Assembly (NCBI GenBank): GCA_947259985.1
Contig: CAMYOJ010000006.1
Span: forward strand, 88,613-136,941
Direction: 5' to 3'
From: an uncultured Woeseiaceae bacterium
GTDB lineage: Bacteria > Pseudomonadota > Gammaproteobacteria > Steroidobacterales > Woeseiaceae
DNA length: 48,329 nt
The position numbers and the translations under genes were made by a program. Of this stretch, positions 28,854 to 38,600 are shown piece by piece. The number at the start of each line of letters is the position of its first letter. Within the stretch, counting starts at the first letter, position 1. Below the pieces are notes generated by a model. It was not told the origin of the DNA, did not search any database, and worked only from the letters and a program-made list of their open reading frames with translations.

Positions 28854-30902
28854 ATGAATCGACTGACATTCGTGGCCATGCTGGCCGCTTTTCTCACGGC
28901 GTGCGGCGACAAGGCCCCCGATCCGACCGCGGCCGTAGCTGAGCCTGAACATGCCGCGCCGCCGGCCGTAATTCCGAGAAAAGACATCTTCGGCAACCCG
29001 GAGCGGTCTATCGCGCGCATCAGCCCGGACGGTCGTCACGTAAGCTGGCTGGCCCCCAAAGATGGCGTTATGAACGTGTGGGTAGCCCCGACGGACAATC
29101 CGGCCAACGCTCGTGTCGTTACGAGTGACAGCTATCGCGGCATCAGAATCTACTACTGGGCGCCGAACAGTGAATACATCTACTACACACAGGATGACGG
29201 TGGCGACGAAAATTTTCACGTTTACTCGAGCGATATCGAAACGGGTGAAGTTCTCGACCTGACGCCGGTTGCGGAAGGTGCTCGCGCTACGATCGAGCAG
29301 GTATCGCCCGCGATGCCCGATCATATTGTCGTCGGTATCAATGAACGAGATCCACAGATCTTCGATCTCTATATTGTCGACGTAACCTCCGGCGAACGAG
29401 AGCTGTTGAAAGAAAACCCGGGCTATGCGGCCTGGCTGATCGACAACTCGCTCGCGCCGCGATACGGCTTGCAGCCTACACCGGACGGCGGCGCCAATAT
29501 CGTGGATTTCGACGGTGAAGTTTTCGCTGTTATTTCACCAGAGGACTTCCTGGTGACCCAGCCGATCGGGTTCAACAAGGACAACACCGCCATCTTCATG
29601 CTCGATAGCCGCGGACGAGACACGGCTGCGCTGACGCGTGTGGATCTTGGAACGGGCGAACCCGAGCTTATGGCGGCTAATGATGATGCGGACATCTCGG
29701 GCGTATTGACCGATCAGCGGACGTTCGAACCCGTTGCATACAACGTCAACTACCTGAAATCGTCATGGCATGGGCTGACCGACACGGCTAAGGCGGACTT
29801 CGAGGCCATTTCCGACCAACTCAGCGGATCACTGAGCATTGTCTCGACGACGGAGGACATGTCGAAATGGGTCTTGCACGAGGACGCGGCGGAAAAACCG
29901 GGTGCATATTACGTTTACGATCGTGCCGACGGCTCGGTATCGCAGATGCTCGTGACGCGGCCGGCATTGAATGACGCGACACTTGCGACGATGCAACCCG
30001 TCGTTATCGAAGCACGCGACGGTCTCGAGCTGGTGTCCTACCTGACTCTGCCGGCGCATAGCGATTCCGACGGCGATGGCCGTCCGGACGCGCCGCTGCC
30101 CATGGCGCTCGCGGTGCACGGCGGTCCCTGGGCTCGTGATGAATATGGATATCACCCCTGGCACCAGTGGCTTGCCAACCGTGGCTATGCAGTCCTTTCC
30201 GTGAACTATCGCGGCTCAAGCGGTTTCGGCAAATCGTTCATGCGTGCCGCGATCAACGAGTTCGCGGGCAAGATGCATGACGATCTGATTGACGGCGTAG
30301 CCTGGGCCGTCGCCGAAGGCATTGCCGACCCGGACAAAGTAGCGATCGTCGGCGGATCTTACGGCGGTTACGCGACGCTTATTGGCGTCAGCTTCACGCC
30401 AGAGACGTTCGCCTGCGGGGTCGACCTGGTCGGGCCGTCGAGCCTCGTGACACTCATAGAGAGCTTCCCCGAATACTGGAAGCCCTGGCTCGCAGGAACC
30501 TGGTACACGTACGTCGGCGACCCCGCAAACGAGGAAGAGCGCGCCGACATGCTCGAGCGCTCGGCCATCAGCCGCATCGACGATATTGCGGTGCCGCTGC
30601 TCGTCGGCCAGGGAGAGAATGACCCGCGCGTGACGAAGCTCGAATCGGACCAGCTCGTCGAGGCTATGTCGAATAACGAGCTGCCGGTAACTTACGTGAA
30701 CTTCCCGGATGAGGGGCACGGATTCCAGCGTCCCGAGAACAGGCTCGCATTCTACGCGGTCATGGAAGGATTCCTGGCGCAGTGCCTCGGCGGGCGCGCC
30801 GAAGACGTCAAAGATGCCTTCGACGGCTCAACGATCGAGATTCTTTATGGCAGAGGCTACGTGTCCAATCTGCCGCTGAGCGAGGAAGGTTCAGGTAACT
30901 GA
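28854..30902 (+). CDS. S9 family prolyl oligopeptidase-like lipoprotein peptidase
   Basis: The 682-residue protein has a lipoprotein signal with lipobox LTAC (C17), an N-terminal beta-propeller (about 45-380, with [10 protein letters not shown] and similar blade repeats) and a C-terminal alpha/beta-hydrolase domain. The catalytic triad is S502 (GGSYGGY), D590 (GENDPRV) and H622 (DEGHGF). S9 enzymes cleave short peptides after proline or similar residues; as a lipoprotein it would act in the periplasm or at the outer membrane, likely in peptide scavenging. The ATG at 28854 has a clear AGGAAAG site; an upstream in-frame start at 28812 lacks one and would spoil the signal. A chain of [13 protein letters not shown] acidic residues (404-412) resembles a calcium-binding loop. 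Confidence 0.92.
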   Translation: MNRLTFVAMLAAFLTACGDKAPDPTAAVAEPEHAAPPAVIPRKDIFGNPERSIARISPDGRHVSWLAPKDGVMNVWVAPTDNPANARVVTSDSYRGIRIYYWAPNSEYIYYTQDDGGDENFHVYSSDIETGEVLDLTPVAEGARATIEQVSPAMPDHIVVGINERDPQIFDLYIVDVTSGERELLKENPGYAAWLIDNSLAPRYGLQPTPDGGANIVDFDGEVFAVISPEDFLVTQPIGFNKDNTAIFMLDSRGRDTAALTRVDLGTGEPELMAANDDADISGVLTDQRTFEPVAYNVNYLKSSWHGLTDTAKADFEAISDQLSGSLSIVSTTEDMSKWVLHEDAAEKPGAYYVYDRADGSVSQMLVTRPALNDATLATMQPVVIEARDGLELVSYLTLPAHSDSDGDGRPDAPLPMALAVHGGPWARDEYGYHPWHQWLANRGYAVLSVNYRGSSGFGKSFMRAAINEFAGKMHDDLIDGVAWAVAEGIADPDKVAIVGGSYGGYATLIGVSFTPETFACGVDLVGPSSLVTLIESFPEYWKPWLAGTWYTYVGDPANEEERADMLERSAISRIDDIAVPLLVGQGENDPRVTKLESDQLVEAMSNNELPVTYVNFPDEGHGFQRPENRLAFYAVMEGFLAQCLGGRAEDVKDAFDGSTIEILYGRGYVSNLPLSEEGSGN

Positions 30903-30927
30903 AAATCAGTGGATGCGGCTGATCTCG

Positions 30928-31875
30928 TCAGGGATAAGCCGCCAGGACATTGCCCGTTGCCGGAGCAACGCTGGTCGACATCGGTCCGCGGAACTCCACG
31001 GGCACGGACTGAATCGCCATGCCGGCATTGCGTTGCACCGCGAAATGCAGGTGCGGGCCGCTCGAGAACCCGGTGTTGCCCGAATCGGCGATGTACTGTC
31101 CCGCGACGACGTAGTCGCCTGGCCTGACACGCACCGAATCCCAATTCAGATGCGCGTACACGGCGTAGGTCCCGTCGTTATGAAGTATGCGCACGAAGTT
31201 CGCCGAATGCGCATTCTCGGCCCGGTTGATACCGCCCTTGAAGTTATGACCAGCGACTTCGAAAACGATACCGCCACGGGCCGCCAGAACGTCGGTACCG
31301 ATCGGCATTGCGATATCAATGGCGTGCTCGCTGTCCGGCGTATCGTGGGTCACGGCCGCCGGGTACGCCTGCGTGACCGGGAAGTTGTTGCCGGCTGAGA
31401 ACGGCGCTCGATAGCCCTCGCGGGCATGATGCCGGGACCCGGGGTCGCCCGGCAGGTAAGCGAAACGGTAGCTGACCGATGGCACGTTCGCATCGTCCAG
31501 CGCGGGGAGACTCAGCAGAGTGCGCTTGCTGCGCGGCGCCAGCACCCAGCGCAGCTCCTTGTCCGGGTCCGGAAACTCGGTGCCCTGAATGGAATCGAAG
31601 ACGACCGCGATCTCGACTGGCGCGAAGTAGCTGTTGTCTGCTTCGAGCACTATGCTGTTGCCGGTCAGACGATGCGTGACAGATACCGCCGCCCTGGTCG
31701 AATGCGACTTGATGGTCCTGACCTCGGCGGCCGTACCGCTGGCCGGCGGGCGATCGGTGTAGATCCATTCGCCATTGTCGCCGCGGTACTTGTACAACGA
31801 CTGCCCGGACGCGAAGCCCGTCGCGAGGATCGTAAGCGCCGCCAGCGCCAGCTTGCTGTAGCTGTTACGAGCCAA
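30928..31875 (-). CDS. M23 family metallopeptidase with N-terminal DUF4124
   Basis: The predicted 315-residue exported protein has a signal peptide (LALAALTILATGFASG), a DUF4124 segment (LYKYRGDNGEWIYTDRPP) and a C-terminal M23/LytM domain whose zinc ligands look complete: H and D in EHAIDIAMP and the HLH of GPHLHFAV, with YAHLN in between. It probably cuts peptidoglycan cross-links. The TTG at 31875 is preferred because GGAGG lies ten bases upstream and it yields a clean signal peptide; the in-frame ATG at 31917 has no ribosome binding site and would add 14 polar residues. It overlaps the tandem protease gene by 11 bases, so the two are co-translated. It converges on the S9 peptidase gene. 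Confidence 0.88.
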   Translation of the reverse strand: MARNSYSKLALAALTILATGFASGQSLYKYRGDNGEWIYTDRPPASGTAAEVRTIKSHSTRAAVSVTHRLTGNSIVLEADNSYFAPVEIAVVFDSIQGTEFPDPDKELRWVLAPRSKRTLLSLPALDDANVPSVSYRFAYLPGDPGSRHHAREGYRAPFSAGNNFPVTQAYPAAVTHDTPDSEHAIDIAMPIGTDVLAARGGIVFEVAGHNFKGGINRAENAHSANFVRILHNDGTYAVYAHLNWDSVRVRPGDYVVAGQYIADSGNTGFSSGPHLHFAVQRNAGMAIQSVPVEFRGPMSTSVAPATGNVLAAYP

Positions 31876-34663
31876 AACCGATTCGCCTCCAGCCGTCTTC
31901 GGTGCGCCGGATTTCATACGCGGGCCAATAACGCGTATCCAGCTTCAATGTGATGACTTCCTGGGTGCCGTTCCAGGTGACGGTCTTGAGCCGCACGGAT
32001 TCGCGGTGCTCGATTCCTTCGACCGCCTCGATGAACGCCTGCAGATCAGGCGTCGGCGTCTCGTTGACTTCCACGACGCGGCGACCCGCCCAGAGACCGT
32101 AGCGTGTCGCAGGCGATCCATAGCTGAAATACGCCACGTAAACGCCGTAAGGCTCGACGCCGCGCTGCGCTGCCATGGCGCGATGCGGATCCTGCATCAG
32201 TGCACCGGCCCACGCGATAGCCCGGTCGATACCGCGACCGTCGAGCGCCGCGGTCTCTATCCTGATCTCGTGCACCTGGTCGACACGCCACACCGTGACA
32301 AGCACCTCGGGTTTTTGCACGGCGTTCTCGAGTTCCCGGTACGAGGTCACGACCTTGTCGTCAATTGCCAGGATGACATCACCGTTCTGTAGCAGCTTCG
32401 CCGCCGGGGTGCCTGCCACGAGCCGCGTGATGCTCAGGGCGCGCCGCCGCACCGGGTCGTTTTCCTCCAGCCGCCGCACCCATTCCTCGTCGACGCCCAT
32501 CTTGCGGGCCGCAAACAATGGTGCGTAAACGAACTCGGCCTCCAGCGAGTAGAACGGCCGGCCCTCACGAACAGTTTCTACAAACTGCTTGACGACCTCG
32601 CTACCGACGCCGCGGTTGAACTGCGTGACCTCGGCGCCCGCCTGCAACACGAAGCTCGACCAGGTCGCCCTGACGCGGCCCTTCCTGTCTACAAGTACGC
32701 CGTCGACGTCGTTCGGCGCATTGACGAGCGAAATGCCCTCGATATTCGTATCACGGAACCTCAAGGTTCGGGACAACGGCAGGCGCAACGGGTCGACTGA
32801 AGACACCGAGCTTTGCTGGTGAATCAGCTGGTGGTCCGCCTTGATGCCGACGACCCAGACATCGTCACCGGCGCTGAGTGGCTCGGTATTGAACCGGGCC
32901 TCCCTGACGGGCGTGTCGCCTATGCTCGCGGGATCGTAAGACACGATGGCAAAATTGTGCAGGGGATGCAGCTGCTCGATCTTGCCTTTGACTTCCAGGG
33001 AGCCTGCGAAGGTCACCGTAACGTCACCGACCGCGATCGGCACCGTGTTGCGGTCAACAACGACGTAGCCGCGTTCCTTGTCGACGATCAGCCCGGTACC
33101 GTAGTAGTGGCGGTCCGCCACGCCCGAGAGCGTGTAGGGCAAATCGAAGGTCACGACAACCAGTGATGGCGCTATGGCGCGAACTATCGGATCGCTGTAG
33201 CGCGTAAGCTTCGTGCTGCCGCCCCCGGGTGCCTTCGGCGCCGGGCCGTCGGCGAGCGTGCGACAAGGCCAGAATCCCTGGGTATCATCCCGCGCGCAGC
33301 GCCGCGCCGGAAACCAGACGCGATTCATCTCGAGCAGGCGCACGACCGAGTTTTGCGGGTTCTCCATGGTCACGAAACGCACCAGGGCCCGTTCGCCGTC
33401 CGCGAGCTCTGCCAGCGCGGCTTCAAAATCGTCGAGGTCGCTGATCGACTCACCGTCCATCTCGATGATCACCGCGCCACGCGGAATTGCGGCCTTGGAC
33501 AGCAGGTAGCCCGGATTGGCGACGTATACGCCGTCGGCGGCGCGATTGTAGTGGCGCGCCTGCTGGTACGACAGCTTGTTGACGACTGCGTCGCCGAATT
33601 CGACATACTCGTCGGGCGTTATCGCGTGAAGATCGTCAACGAGCACCGATGCCTTCACCCGCTCGCCGCCCCGTTCGAGTTCGATCTCGACCTCCTCGCC
33701 GACATGGATGTCGAGAATTGCTTCGAGCGGCACGAATTCGGTAACGAGCCTGCCGTTCACTCGCAGCAGGATATCGCCCGGCGCCAGCTTGCCGGCGGCT
33801 GGTGATCCCGGGATCACCTGGTCGACCGTGAGCATTCCGGTCTGCTCGGGAAACGTCGAGCGCAAGAGCTGCTCGGACTCGGCCGTCAGGCCGAGGCGCC
33901 GCAACTCGTCATAGGCTTTACTCTGGAACGTGCTCTGCAACGTGCCGCGGGTCACAGGCGCATCATCCTGCAGCATTTTCAATGCCCGATCGACACGATC
34001 GAGCGGCAGGAAAAAACTGCTCGCGGCCGAATTGTTGGCGCCGGCATTGAGCGCCACGACCTGCCCCTCGATGTCGACGACGGGCGACCCCGAAGATCCC
34101 CCTGACGTTCCGGACGCCGCCTGGTAATAGAAGGTGTTGAAGTCGTTGTACTTGCCGCGGCCGTATTCGGGCGCCTTGCGGTCGAGACGCGCGATCGTGC
34201 CCGCAAGAATCGAGAGCTGCTCTCCGGCATCGTTGCCAATGACCCGGATTTCCTTGCCAATACCGGCACCCTCGGGGGCCAGTTCAAGCTCCATCGGCTT
34301 TATGTAACTTAGCTTTGCGGGATCGTAGCGAAAGAAACCGAAATCGTGCACAGGATCGCGATACACGGGCGTCAGCGCCACTTCCTCATTATTTCTGAAT
34401 ACAGCCTCGGCGATAACGGGACCGGGCGTCACAACGTGTCGGTTCGTGAGGATCAGGCCGCGCTCGGCGTCAACGACGAAGCCCGTCGCCTGGCTGGAGC
34501 TGTTCCACTCAGTATCAAAGGCCCGCGTGCTGTCTACACGTATGGAAACCACGCCTGACGATATGCGCTCGAGCGTCTCGGTCCAGGCCGTCTCATCGGA
34601 GGCTAGCCCTAAGTACGGGAGAAACAGCGCGGCGACTGCCGTGATAAACCTGCCTGGTGTCAT
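31865..34663 (-). CDS. Tandem HtrA-like serine protease with inactive second protease domain (Nma111-like)
   Basis: The 932-residue exported protein is a duplicated HtrA: trypsin fold plus PDZ modules, twice. In the first half the triad is complete: H76 (NRHVV), D107 (HDFGF) and S191 (GGSSGSP), followed by PDZ-like segments at about 275-345 and 372-430. In the second half (about 490-700) the positions are N539 (VDRNTV), N570 (HNFAI) and no serine near 652 (NDVDGVLV), so it cannot be catalytic; PDZ-like segments follow at about 745-800 and 838-895. This is the layout of yeast Nma111/Ynm3, where the second protease domain is also inactive. A signal peptide (residues 1-21) implies a periplasmic quality-control role. 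AGGA precedes the ATG. The M23 gene overlaps its 3' end. Confidence 0.88.
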   Translation of the reverse strand: MTPGRFITAVAALFLPYLGLASDETAWTETLERISSGVVSIRVDSTRAFDTEWNSSSQATGFVVDAERGLILTNRHVVTPGPVIAEAVFRNNEEVALTPVYRDPVHDFGFFRYDPAKLSYIKPMELELAPEGAGIGKEIRVIGNDAGEQLSILAGTIARLDRKAPEYGRGKYNDFNTFYYQAASGTSGGSSGSPVVDIEGQVVALNAGANNSAASSFFLPLDRVDRALKMLQDDAPVTRGTLQSTFQSKAYDELRRLGLTAESEQLLRSTFPEQTGMLTVDQVIPGSPAAGKLAPGDILLRVNGRLVTEFVPLEAILDIHVGEEVEIELERGGERVKASVLVDDLHAITPDEYVEFGDAVVNKLSYQQARHYNRAADGVYVANPGYLLSKAAIPRGAVIIEMDGESISDLDDFEAALAELADGERALVRFVTMENPQNSVVRLLEMNRVWFPARRCARDDTQGFWPCRTLADGPAPKAPGGGSTKLTRYSDPIVRAIAPSLVVVTFDLPYTLSGVADRHYYGTGLIVDKERGYVVVDRNTVPIAVGDVTVTFAGSLEVKGKIEQLHPLHNFAIVSYDPASIGDTPVREARFNTEPLSAGDDVWVVGIKADHQLIHQQSSVSSVDPLRLPLSRTLRFRDTNIEGISLVNAPNDVDGVLVDRKGRVRATWSSFVLQAGAEVTQFNRGVGSEVVKQFVETVREGRPFYSLEAEFVYAPLFAARKMGVDEEWVRRLEENDPVRRRALSITRLVAGTPAAKLLQNGDVILAIDDKVVTSYRELENAVQKPEVLVTVWRVDQVHEIRIETAALDGRGIDRAIAWAGALMQDPHRAMAAQRGVEPYGVYVAYFSYGSPATRYGLWAGRRVVEVNETPTPDLQAFIEAVEGIEHRESVRLKTVTWNGTQEVITLKLDTRYWPAYEIRRTEDGWRRIGFGS

Positions 34664-34792
34664 AGTGGTCCTGGTCGATTTCCGGGCCCGGTCGGCCCTG
34701 TCAGCCTTATTCTCGACTGATCAAGCGCGAATCGGTTCCCTATTTGAGCAGAATCCGCCGCCGAGAGCGAACACCGGCCTCACCCCCCCAAA

Positions 34793-34808
34793 TGTGACGC
34801 GTGTCACA
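34793..34808. promoter_or_regulatory. CRP-like palindrome upstream of the tandem protease gene
   Basis: TGTGA and TCACA half-sites separated by six bases match the Crp/Vfr/Clp consensus exactly. The site lies about 130 bases upstream of the tandem protease ATG and 18 bases after the gcvPB stop, inside the only intergenic gap (34664-34825) between them. Inference: a CRP-family activator site for the protease-M23 pair. It can also fold as a 6-bp hairpin, but the following T-run is too short on the minus strand for a good terminator. Confidence 0.45.
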
Positions 34809-34825
34809 CTTTTTCCCGTGATGTT

Positions 34826-36295
34826 CTACTCCGATTCGGGCCGATACGCGAGATCGAGCTGGCGCGCGGCCTTGACGTCGTCGAGACGCCGCACGGGCAT
34901 CCTGTAGGGGGCTTCCTTGTACTCGACGCCATCTTCTTTCGCCGCCTTCGCAATATCGATCATTGCGGCCACGAAGTTGTCCAGAGTTTCCTTCGACTCG
35001 GTCTCGGTCGGCTCGATCAGCAGGCACTCGGGCACGAGCAGTGGGAAGTACGTCGTCGGCGCATGGAAATTTCGGTCAAGCAGGGCCTTGGCGACGTCCA
35101 TTGCCGTCAGGTTCACTGATTTGGCCTCGTGCTTTAGCGTGATGATGAACTCGTGGCTGGCCCTGCGGCCTGGATAGGCGAGCTCGAAGCCCGCATCGCG
35201 CAGCCTGGCCATCAGGTAATTGGCGTTCAGCGTCGCATACTCGGCAATGCGTTCCATTCCGTCACGGCCGATCATGCGCATGTACACGTAGGCTCTCAAT
35301 AGCACACCCGAATTGCCCATGAATCCGGAGAGGCGGCCGATGCTCTGCGGAATGTCTTCCTCGGCGAGCCAGTCGTACAGGGCCTCGCCGTCGACTTCCG
35401 TCTTGCCGACGACGGGTATCGGCATGAACGGCAACAGCCGCTTGTTCACGCCGACGGCGCCCGACCCCGGGCCGCCGCCGCCGTGCGGCGTCGAGAATGT
35501 CTTGTGCAGGTTCATGTGAATGACGTCGAAGTCCATGTCGCCGGGGCGAACCTTGCCGAGGATGGCGTTGAGGTTGGCGCCGTCGTAGTAAAGCAGGCCG
35601 CCCGCCTTATGCACCATGTCGGCGATATCCTTGATGTGACGCTCGAAGACGCCGAGCGTCGACGGGTTGGTCAGCATGATGCCGGCCGTCTTCGGGCCGA
35701 GAACCGCCTTGAGCGCGTCGATGTCGACGTCGCCATCGGGACCCGTCGGGATCTCCCTGACCGTACAGCCGCACATGTTCGCGGTCGCAGGATTCGTGCC
35801 ATGCGCCGCATCGGGAACGATGATCTCGGTGCGCTCTGCGTCGCCGCGCGCGTCATGATAAGCCTTGATCATGGCGACCCCGGCGAGTTCGCCCTGGGCG
35901 CCGGCCATCGGCGTCAGCGAAACACCTTTCATGCCCGTCACGTCCTTGAGCATCTCCTGCAACTCGTACATGCAGGCCAGGAAACCCTGGCCATGGCTGA
36001 CGGGTCCCAGCGGGTGGCGGCCCGCGAACTCGGGCAGCAACGCGAGCGCATTACACGCCCGCGGGTTGTACTTCATCGTGCACGATCCCAGCGGATAGAA
36101 CTGCGTGTCGATCGAGAAATTCTTCTGCGACAGGCGCGTGAAATGCCGCACGGTTTGCAGCTCCGACGCCTCGGGCAGGCGCGGCTCGTCGCTGCGCAGG
36201 AGCTCTGCGGGGATGGCGATTTCAGGTGCATCGACCGGTGCTTGTGCAAAAGCGCGTCGACCGGAGCGCGACTTCTCGAAAATTAATTCACTCAT
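34826..36295 (-). CDS. gcvPB: Glycine dehydrogenase (decarboxylating) subunit 2
   Basis: The 489-residue protein is the PLP-binding half of the split P-protein, which decarboxylates glycine and passes the aminomethyl group to lipoyl-GcvH. The cofactor lysine is near residue 265 in [28 protein letters not shown] and [11 protein letters not shown] are also family hallmarks. The ATG at 36295 overlaps the tpx stop by eight bases, so its translation depends on tpx. It is the last gene of the riboswitch-controlled operon. Confidence 0.96.
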   Translation of the reverse strand: MSELIFEKSRSGRRAFAQAPVDAPEIAIPAELLRSDEPRLPEASELQTVRHFTRLSQKNFSIDTQFYPLGSCTMKYNPRACNALALLPEFAGRHPLGPVSHGQGFLACMYELQEMLKDVTGMKGVSLTPMAGAQGELAGVAMIKAYHDARGDAERTEIIVPDAAHGTNPATANMCGCTVREIPTGPDGDVDIDALKAVLGPKTAGIMLTNPSTLGVFERHIKDIADMVHKAGGLLYYDGANLNAILGKVRPGDMDFDVIHMNLHKTFSTPHGGGGPGSGAVGVNKRLLPFMPIPVVGKTEVDGEALYDWLAEEDIPQSIGRLSGFMGNSGVLLRAYVYMRMIGRDGMERIAEYATLNANYLMARLRDAGFELAYPGRRASHEFIITLKHEAKSVNLTAMDVAKALLDRNFHAPTTYFPLLVPECLLIEPTETESKETLDNFVAAMIDIAKAAKEDGVEYKEAPYRMPVRRLDDVKAARQLDLAYRPESE

Positions 36296-36803
36296 CGATA
36301 TCAATTCCCAACGCGCGGAAAGCGGCGCGATAGTCAGGTTCGGAGGTAATGTCCTCAATCAGTTCGCTGTGTACGACCGTATTGTTCTCGTCGAGCACGA
36401 CGACGGCCCGCGAGAACATACCGGCGAGCGGCCCGTCCAGTATCTGCACGCCGTAGTTCTCGCCAAAGCCCGCATGCCGAATTGCCGACAGGCCAACGAC
36501 GTGTTGCAGCTCGTGCTCTTTCTGAAAGCGCTTGTGTGCGAAGGGCAAGTCGTAGGAGACCATGAGCAATGCAAGGTCATCGCGCTCGCCGCCATAGCGC
36601 TCGAACTTGATGACCGACTCGGCACACACCGACGTGTCAATGCTGACAAAGATATTCATGATCTTGCGCATGCCCATCCAGTTGGCCAGAGAGACATTCT
36701 GCAGGTCAGTGTTGACGAGCGACACGTCGGGAGCGCGGCTGCCGACGGCCGGCAACTCGCCATGAGTGCGATAAGACGCGTGTTCGAACTGGATCTTGGC
36801 CAA
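36288..36803 (-). CDS. tpx: Thiol peroxidase (Tpx-type peroxiredoxin) with altered active site
   Basis: The 171-residue protein aligns with Tpx over its whole length, including the N-terminal beta-hairpin region, [11 protein letters not shown] and [11 protein letters not shown]. The peroxidatic cysteine C60, the T57 and the catalytic arginine are kept. Two hallmarks are lost: the proline of the PxxxTxxC motif is V53, and the resolving cysteine is Q94 (LPFAHKRFQ instead of the usual RFC). C60 is the only cysteine, so it would have to work as a one-Cys enzyme with an external thiol. The start is TTG at 36801-36803 with GGGGAG upstream. It sits between gcvPA (11 bases) and gcvPB (overlap), so it shares glycine control. 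Confidence 0.9.
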   Translation of the reverse strand: MAKIQFEHASYRTHGELPAVGSRAPDVSLVNTDLQNVSLANWMGMRKIMNIFVSIDTSVCAESVIKFERYGGERDDLALLMVSYDLPFAHKRFQKEHELQHVVGLSAIRHAGFGENYGVQILDGPLAGMFSRAVVVLDENNTVVHSELIEDITSEPDYRAAFRALGIDIDE

Positions 36804-36814
36804 TGTTCTCCCCG

Positions 36815-38161
36815 TCAGCCCATGGCCGCCGTAAACGCCGCGATGTACGCGTCGATGTCGGCGTCGGTCTTGGTTTCGGTCGCACAGACCAGCAAGGCGT
36901 CGGTGTCCGCAAAGTCCGTCAGGTCGAAGCCGCCCAGGAAGTTTTGTTCGGCCAGCGCCGTGAGTAGTGGCGCCACGGCTCGATCCAGCTTCAGGGCCGC
37001 CTCGTGGAAATAAGGACCATCGTAGAGGCGGCTGACACCATCGATCGTGCAAAGACCGTCGACGAGCCGCGTCGTATTTGCATGCGAACGCCGGGCGACC
37101 GTGGCCAGGCCCTGGAAACCCAGCAAGGACATGTAAATCGTCGCTGCCGTGACCATGAGGCCCTGGTTCGTGCAGATGTTCGACGTCGCCTTGGTACGCC
37201 GGATGTGCTGTTCACGCGCCTGCAGGGTCAGCGCAAAGCCCGGATTGCCATCCAGGTCCGTCGTGCGACCAACGATGCGGCCCGGCATCTGCCGCACATG
37301 TTGCTGCTTGCAGGTCATATAGCCGAAGTACGGGCCTCCCGAGGATAGCGGCACGCCCAGCGGCTGCCCCTCACCGATGGCGATGTCGGCGCCCTTCTCT
37401 CCCCAGTGCCCCGGCGCCTTCAGGAGTGCAAGCGATGTCGGGTTGGCGATTGCGATGACAAGAGCACCTTCGGCATGGGCCCAGTCGGACAAGCGGTCGA
37501 CGTCTTCGAGCGTGCCTGGGAACGAAGGCTGTTGCGTGACCACCGCGACGGGGTTTCGCCCTGCCTCGAGTTTGTCGAACGAGACATTGCCCGTCGCTGC
37601 ATCTACGGGCAGGCGTTCAAACGTCAAACCCTGGGCGCCGGCGATCGCCACGGCCACCTGTTCGTACACAGGATTGACGCCCGGCGCCAGTAATACGAGA
37701 CCGGTCTTTACGCGTCGGTTGGTGCGCACAGCCATGAGCGCAGCTTCGGCGAGGGCCGAAGCGCCGTCGTACAGTGACGCGTTGCTGACGTCGAGTCCTG
37801 TCAGCTCCGTGATCATCGTCTGGTACTCGTAGATCGTCTGCAGGGTACCCTGGCTCGCCTCGGCCTGGTACGGCGTGTAGGCACTGTAGAACTCGCCACG
37901 CGTCGCAATATCCCAGACCGCGGTCGGGATGTGATGTTCGTAGGCGCCGGCGCCAATAAAACACATTGGCGTGCCGTCCATGGCCGCGCGTTCGCGCATG
38001 AGACGTGATACTTCCATCTCGTTGTGCGCTTCAGGCACGCCGCGCAGGTGATCGATACGCAGTTCGGCAGGAATCTCGTCGAACAGTTCCTCGATGGAGT
38101 CCGCGCCGATTGCCGCGAGCATCTCCCGGGTGTCTTTCTCGGTATGGGGTATGAAAGGCAT
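36815..38161 (-). CDS. gcvPA: Glycine dehydrogenase (decarboxylating) subunit 1
   Basis: The 448-residue protein is the N-terminal-type half of the split P-protein; it pairs with GcvPB but does not carry the PLP lysine. Family features are [18 protein letters not shown] at the start, [35 protein letters not shown] and the conserved [12 protein letters not shown] region. Gap to gcvH is ten bases. Full length. Splitting of GcvP into two chains is common outside enterobacteria. Confidence 0.96.
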   Translation of the reverse strand: MPFIPHTEKDTREMLAAIGADSIEELFDEIPAELRIDHLRGVPEAHNEMEVSRLMRERAAMDGTPMCFIGAGAYEHHIPTAVWDIATRGEFYSAYTPYQAEASQGTLQTIYEYQTMITELTGLDVSNASLYDGASALAEAALMAVRTNRRVKTGLVLLAPGVNPVYEQVAVAIAGAQGLTFERLPVDAATGNVSFDKLEAGRNPVAVVTQQPSFPGTLEDVDRLSDWAHAEGALVIAIANPTSLALLKAPGHWGEKGADIAIGEGQPLGVPLSSGGPYFGYMTCKQQHVRQMPGRIVGRTTDLDGNPGFALTLQAREQHIRRTKATSNICTNQGLMVTAATIYMSLLGFQGLATVARRSHANTTRLVDGLCTIDGVSRLYDGPYFHEAALKLDRAVAPLLTALAEQNFLGGFDLTDFADTDALLVCATETKTDADIDAYIAAFTAAMG

Positions 38162-38171
38162 TTCTATTTAC

Positions 38172-38570
38172 TCAGTCGTCGAGTTCGTCGAGCAGTTGCT
38201 GATAAGCGTCAGGTGACATCAACTCGCTCTCGTCAATGTCTTCACTCGGCGTCAGGCGCACGATCCAGCCGTCGCCGTAGGGCTCGGCGTTGATCTTCTC
38301 GGGATCGTCTGCCAGGTCGTCGTTGACCGCCGCCACGGTACCCGCAATAGGCGCGTAAACGTCGGAGGCTGCCTTGACCGATTCGACAACGGCCATTTCA
38401 CCCTGTGTCTCGACGTCCTGCTCGACTTCGGGCAATTCGACGTACACGAGGTCGCCCAGCGCCGTCGCTGCGTGGTCCGTAATGCCGATCGTGACGCTGC
38501 CGTCGTCCTCGCGCCGCAGCCATTCGTGATCTTTCGTGTAAAGAAGGTCTCCCGGCAACTCACTCATCAT
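38172..38570 (-). CDS. gcvH: Glycine cleavage system H protein
   Basis: The 132-residue lipoyl carrier shuttles the aminomethyl intermediate between P, T and L proteins. The lipoylation lysine is K66 in VVESVKAASD; YTKDHEWLR near the N-terminus and AYQQLLDELDD at the end are typical. A GGGAGAG ribosome binding site favours the first of two adjacent ATGs (38570). LipB, encoded at 13967-14578 in this window, is the enzyme expected to start its lipoylation. Confidence 0.96.
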   Translation of the reverse strand: MMSELPGDLLYTKDHEWLRREDDGSVTIGITDHAATALGDLVYVELPEVEQDVETQGEMAVVESVKAASDVYAPIAGTVAAVNDDLADDPEKINAEPYGDGWIVRLTPSEDIDESELMSPDAYQQLLDELDD

Positions 38571-38600
38571 GCTCTCCCATGTGTTTACCCTGCATCGACC

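Noticed and set aside
30898-30910. ACTGA-AAA-TCAGT repeat at the stop of the S9 peptidase gene
   Set aside because: A 5-bp stem without a U-run in a convergent gap; not a credible intrinsic terminator.
34793-34812. The CRP-like palindrome as a bidirectional terminator
   Set aside because: On the plus strand five Ts follow after one C, but no plus-strand gene ends there, and on the minus strand only three Ts follow.
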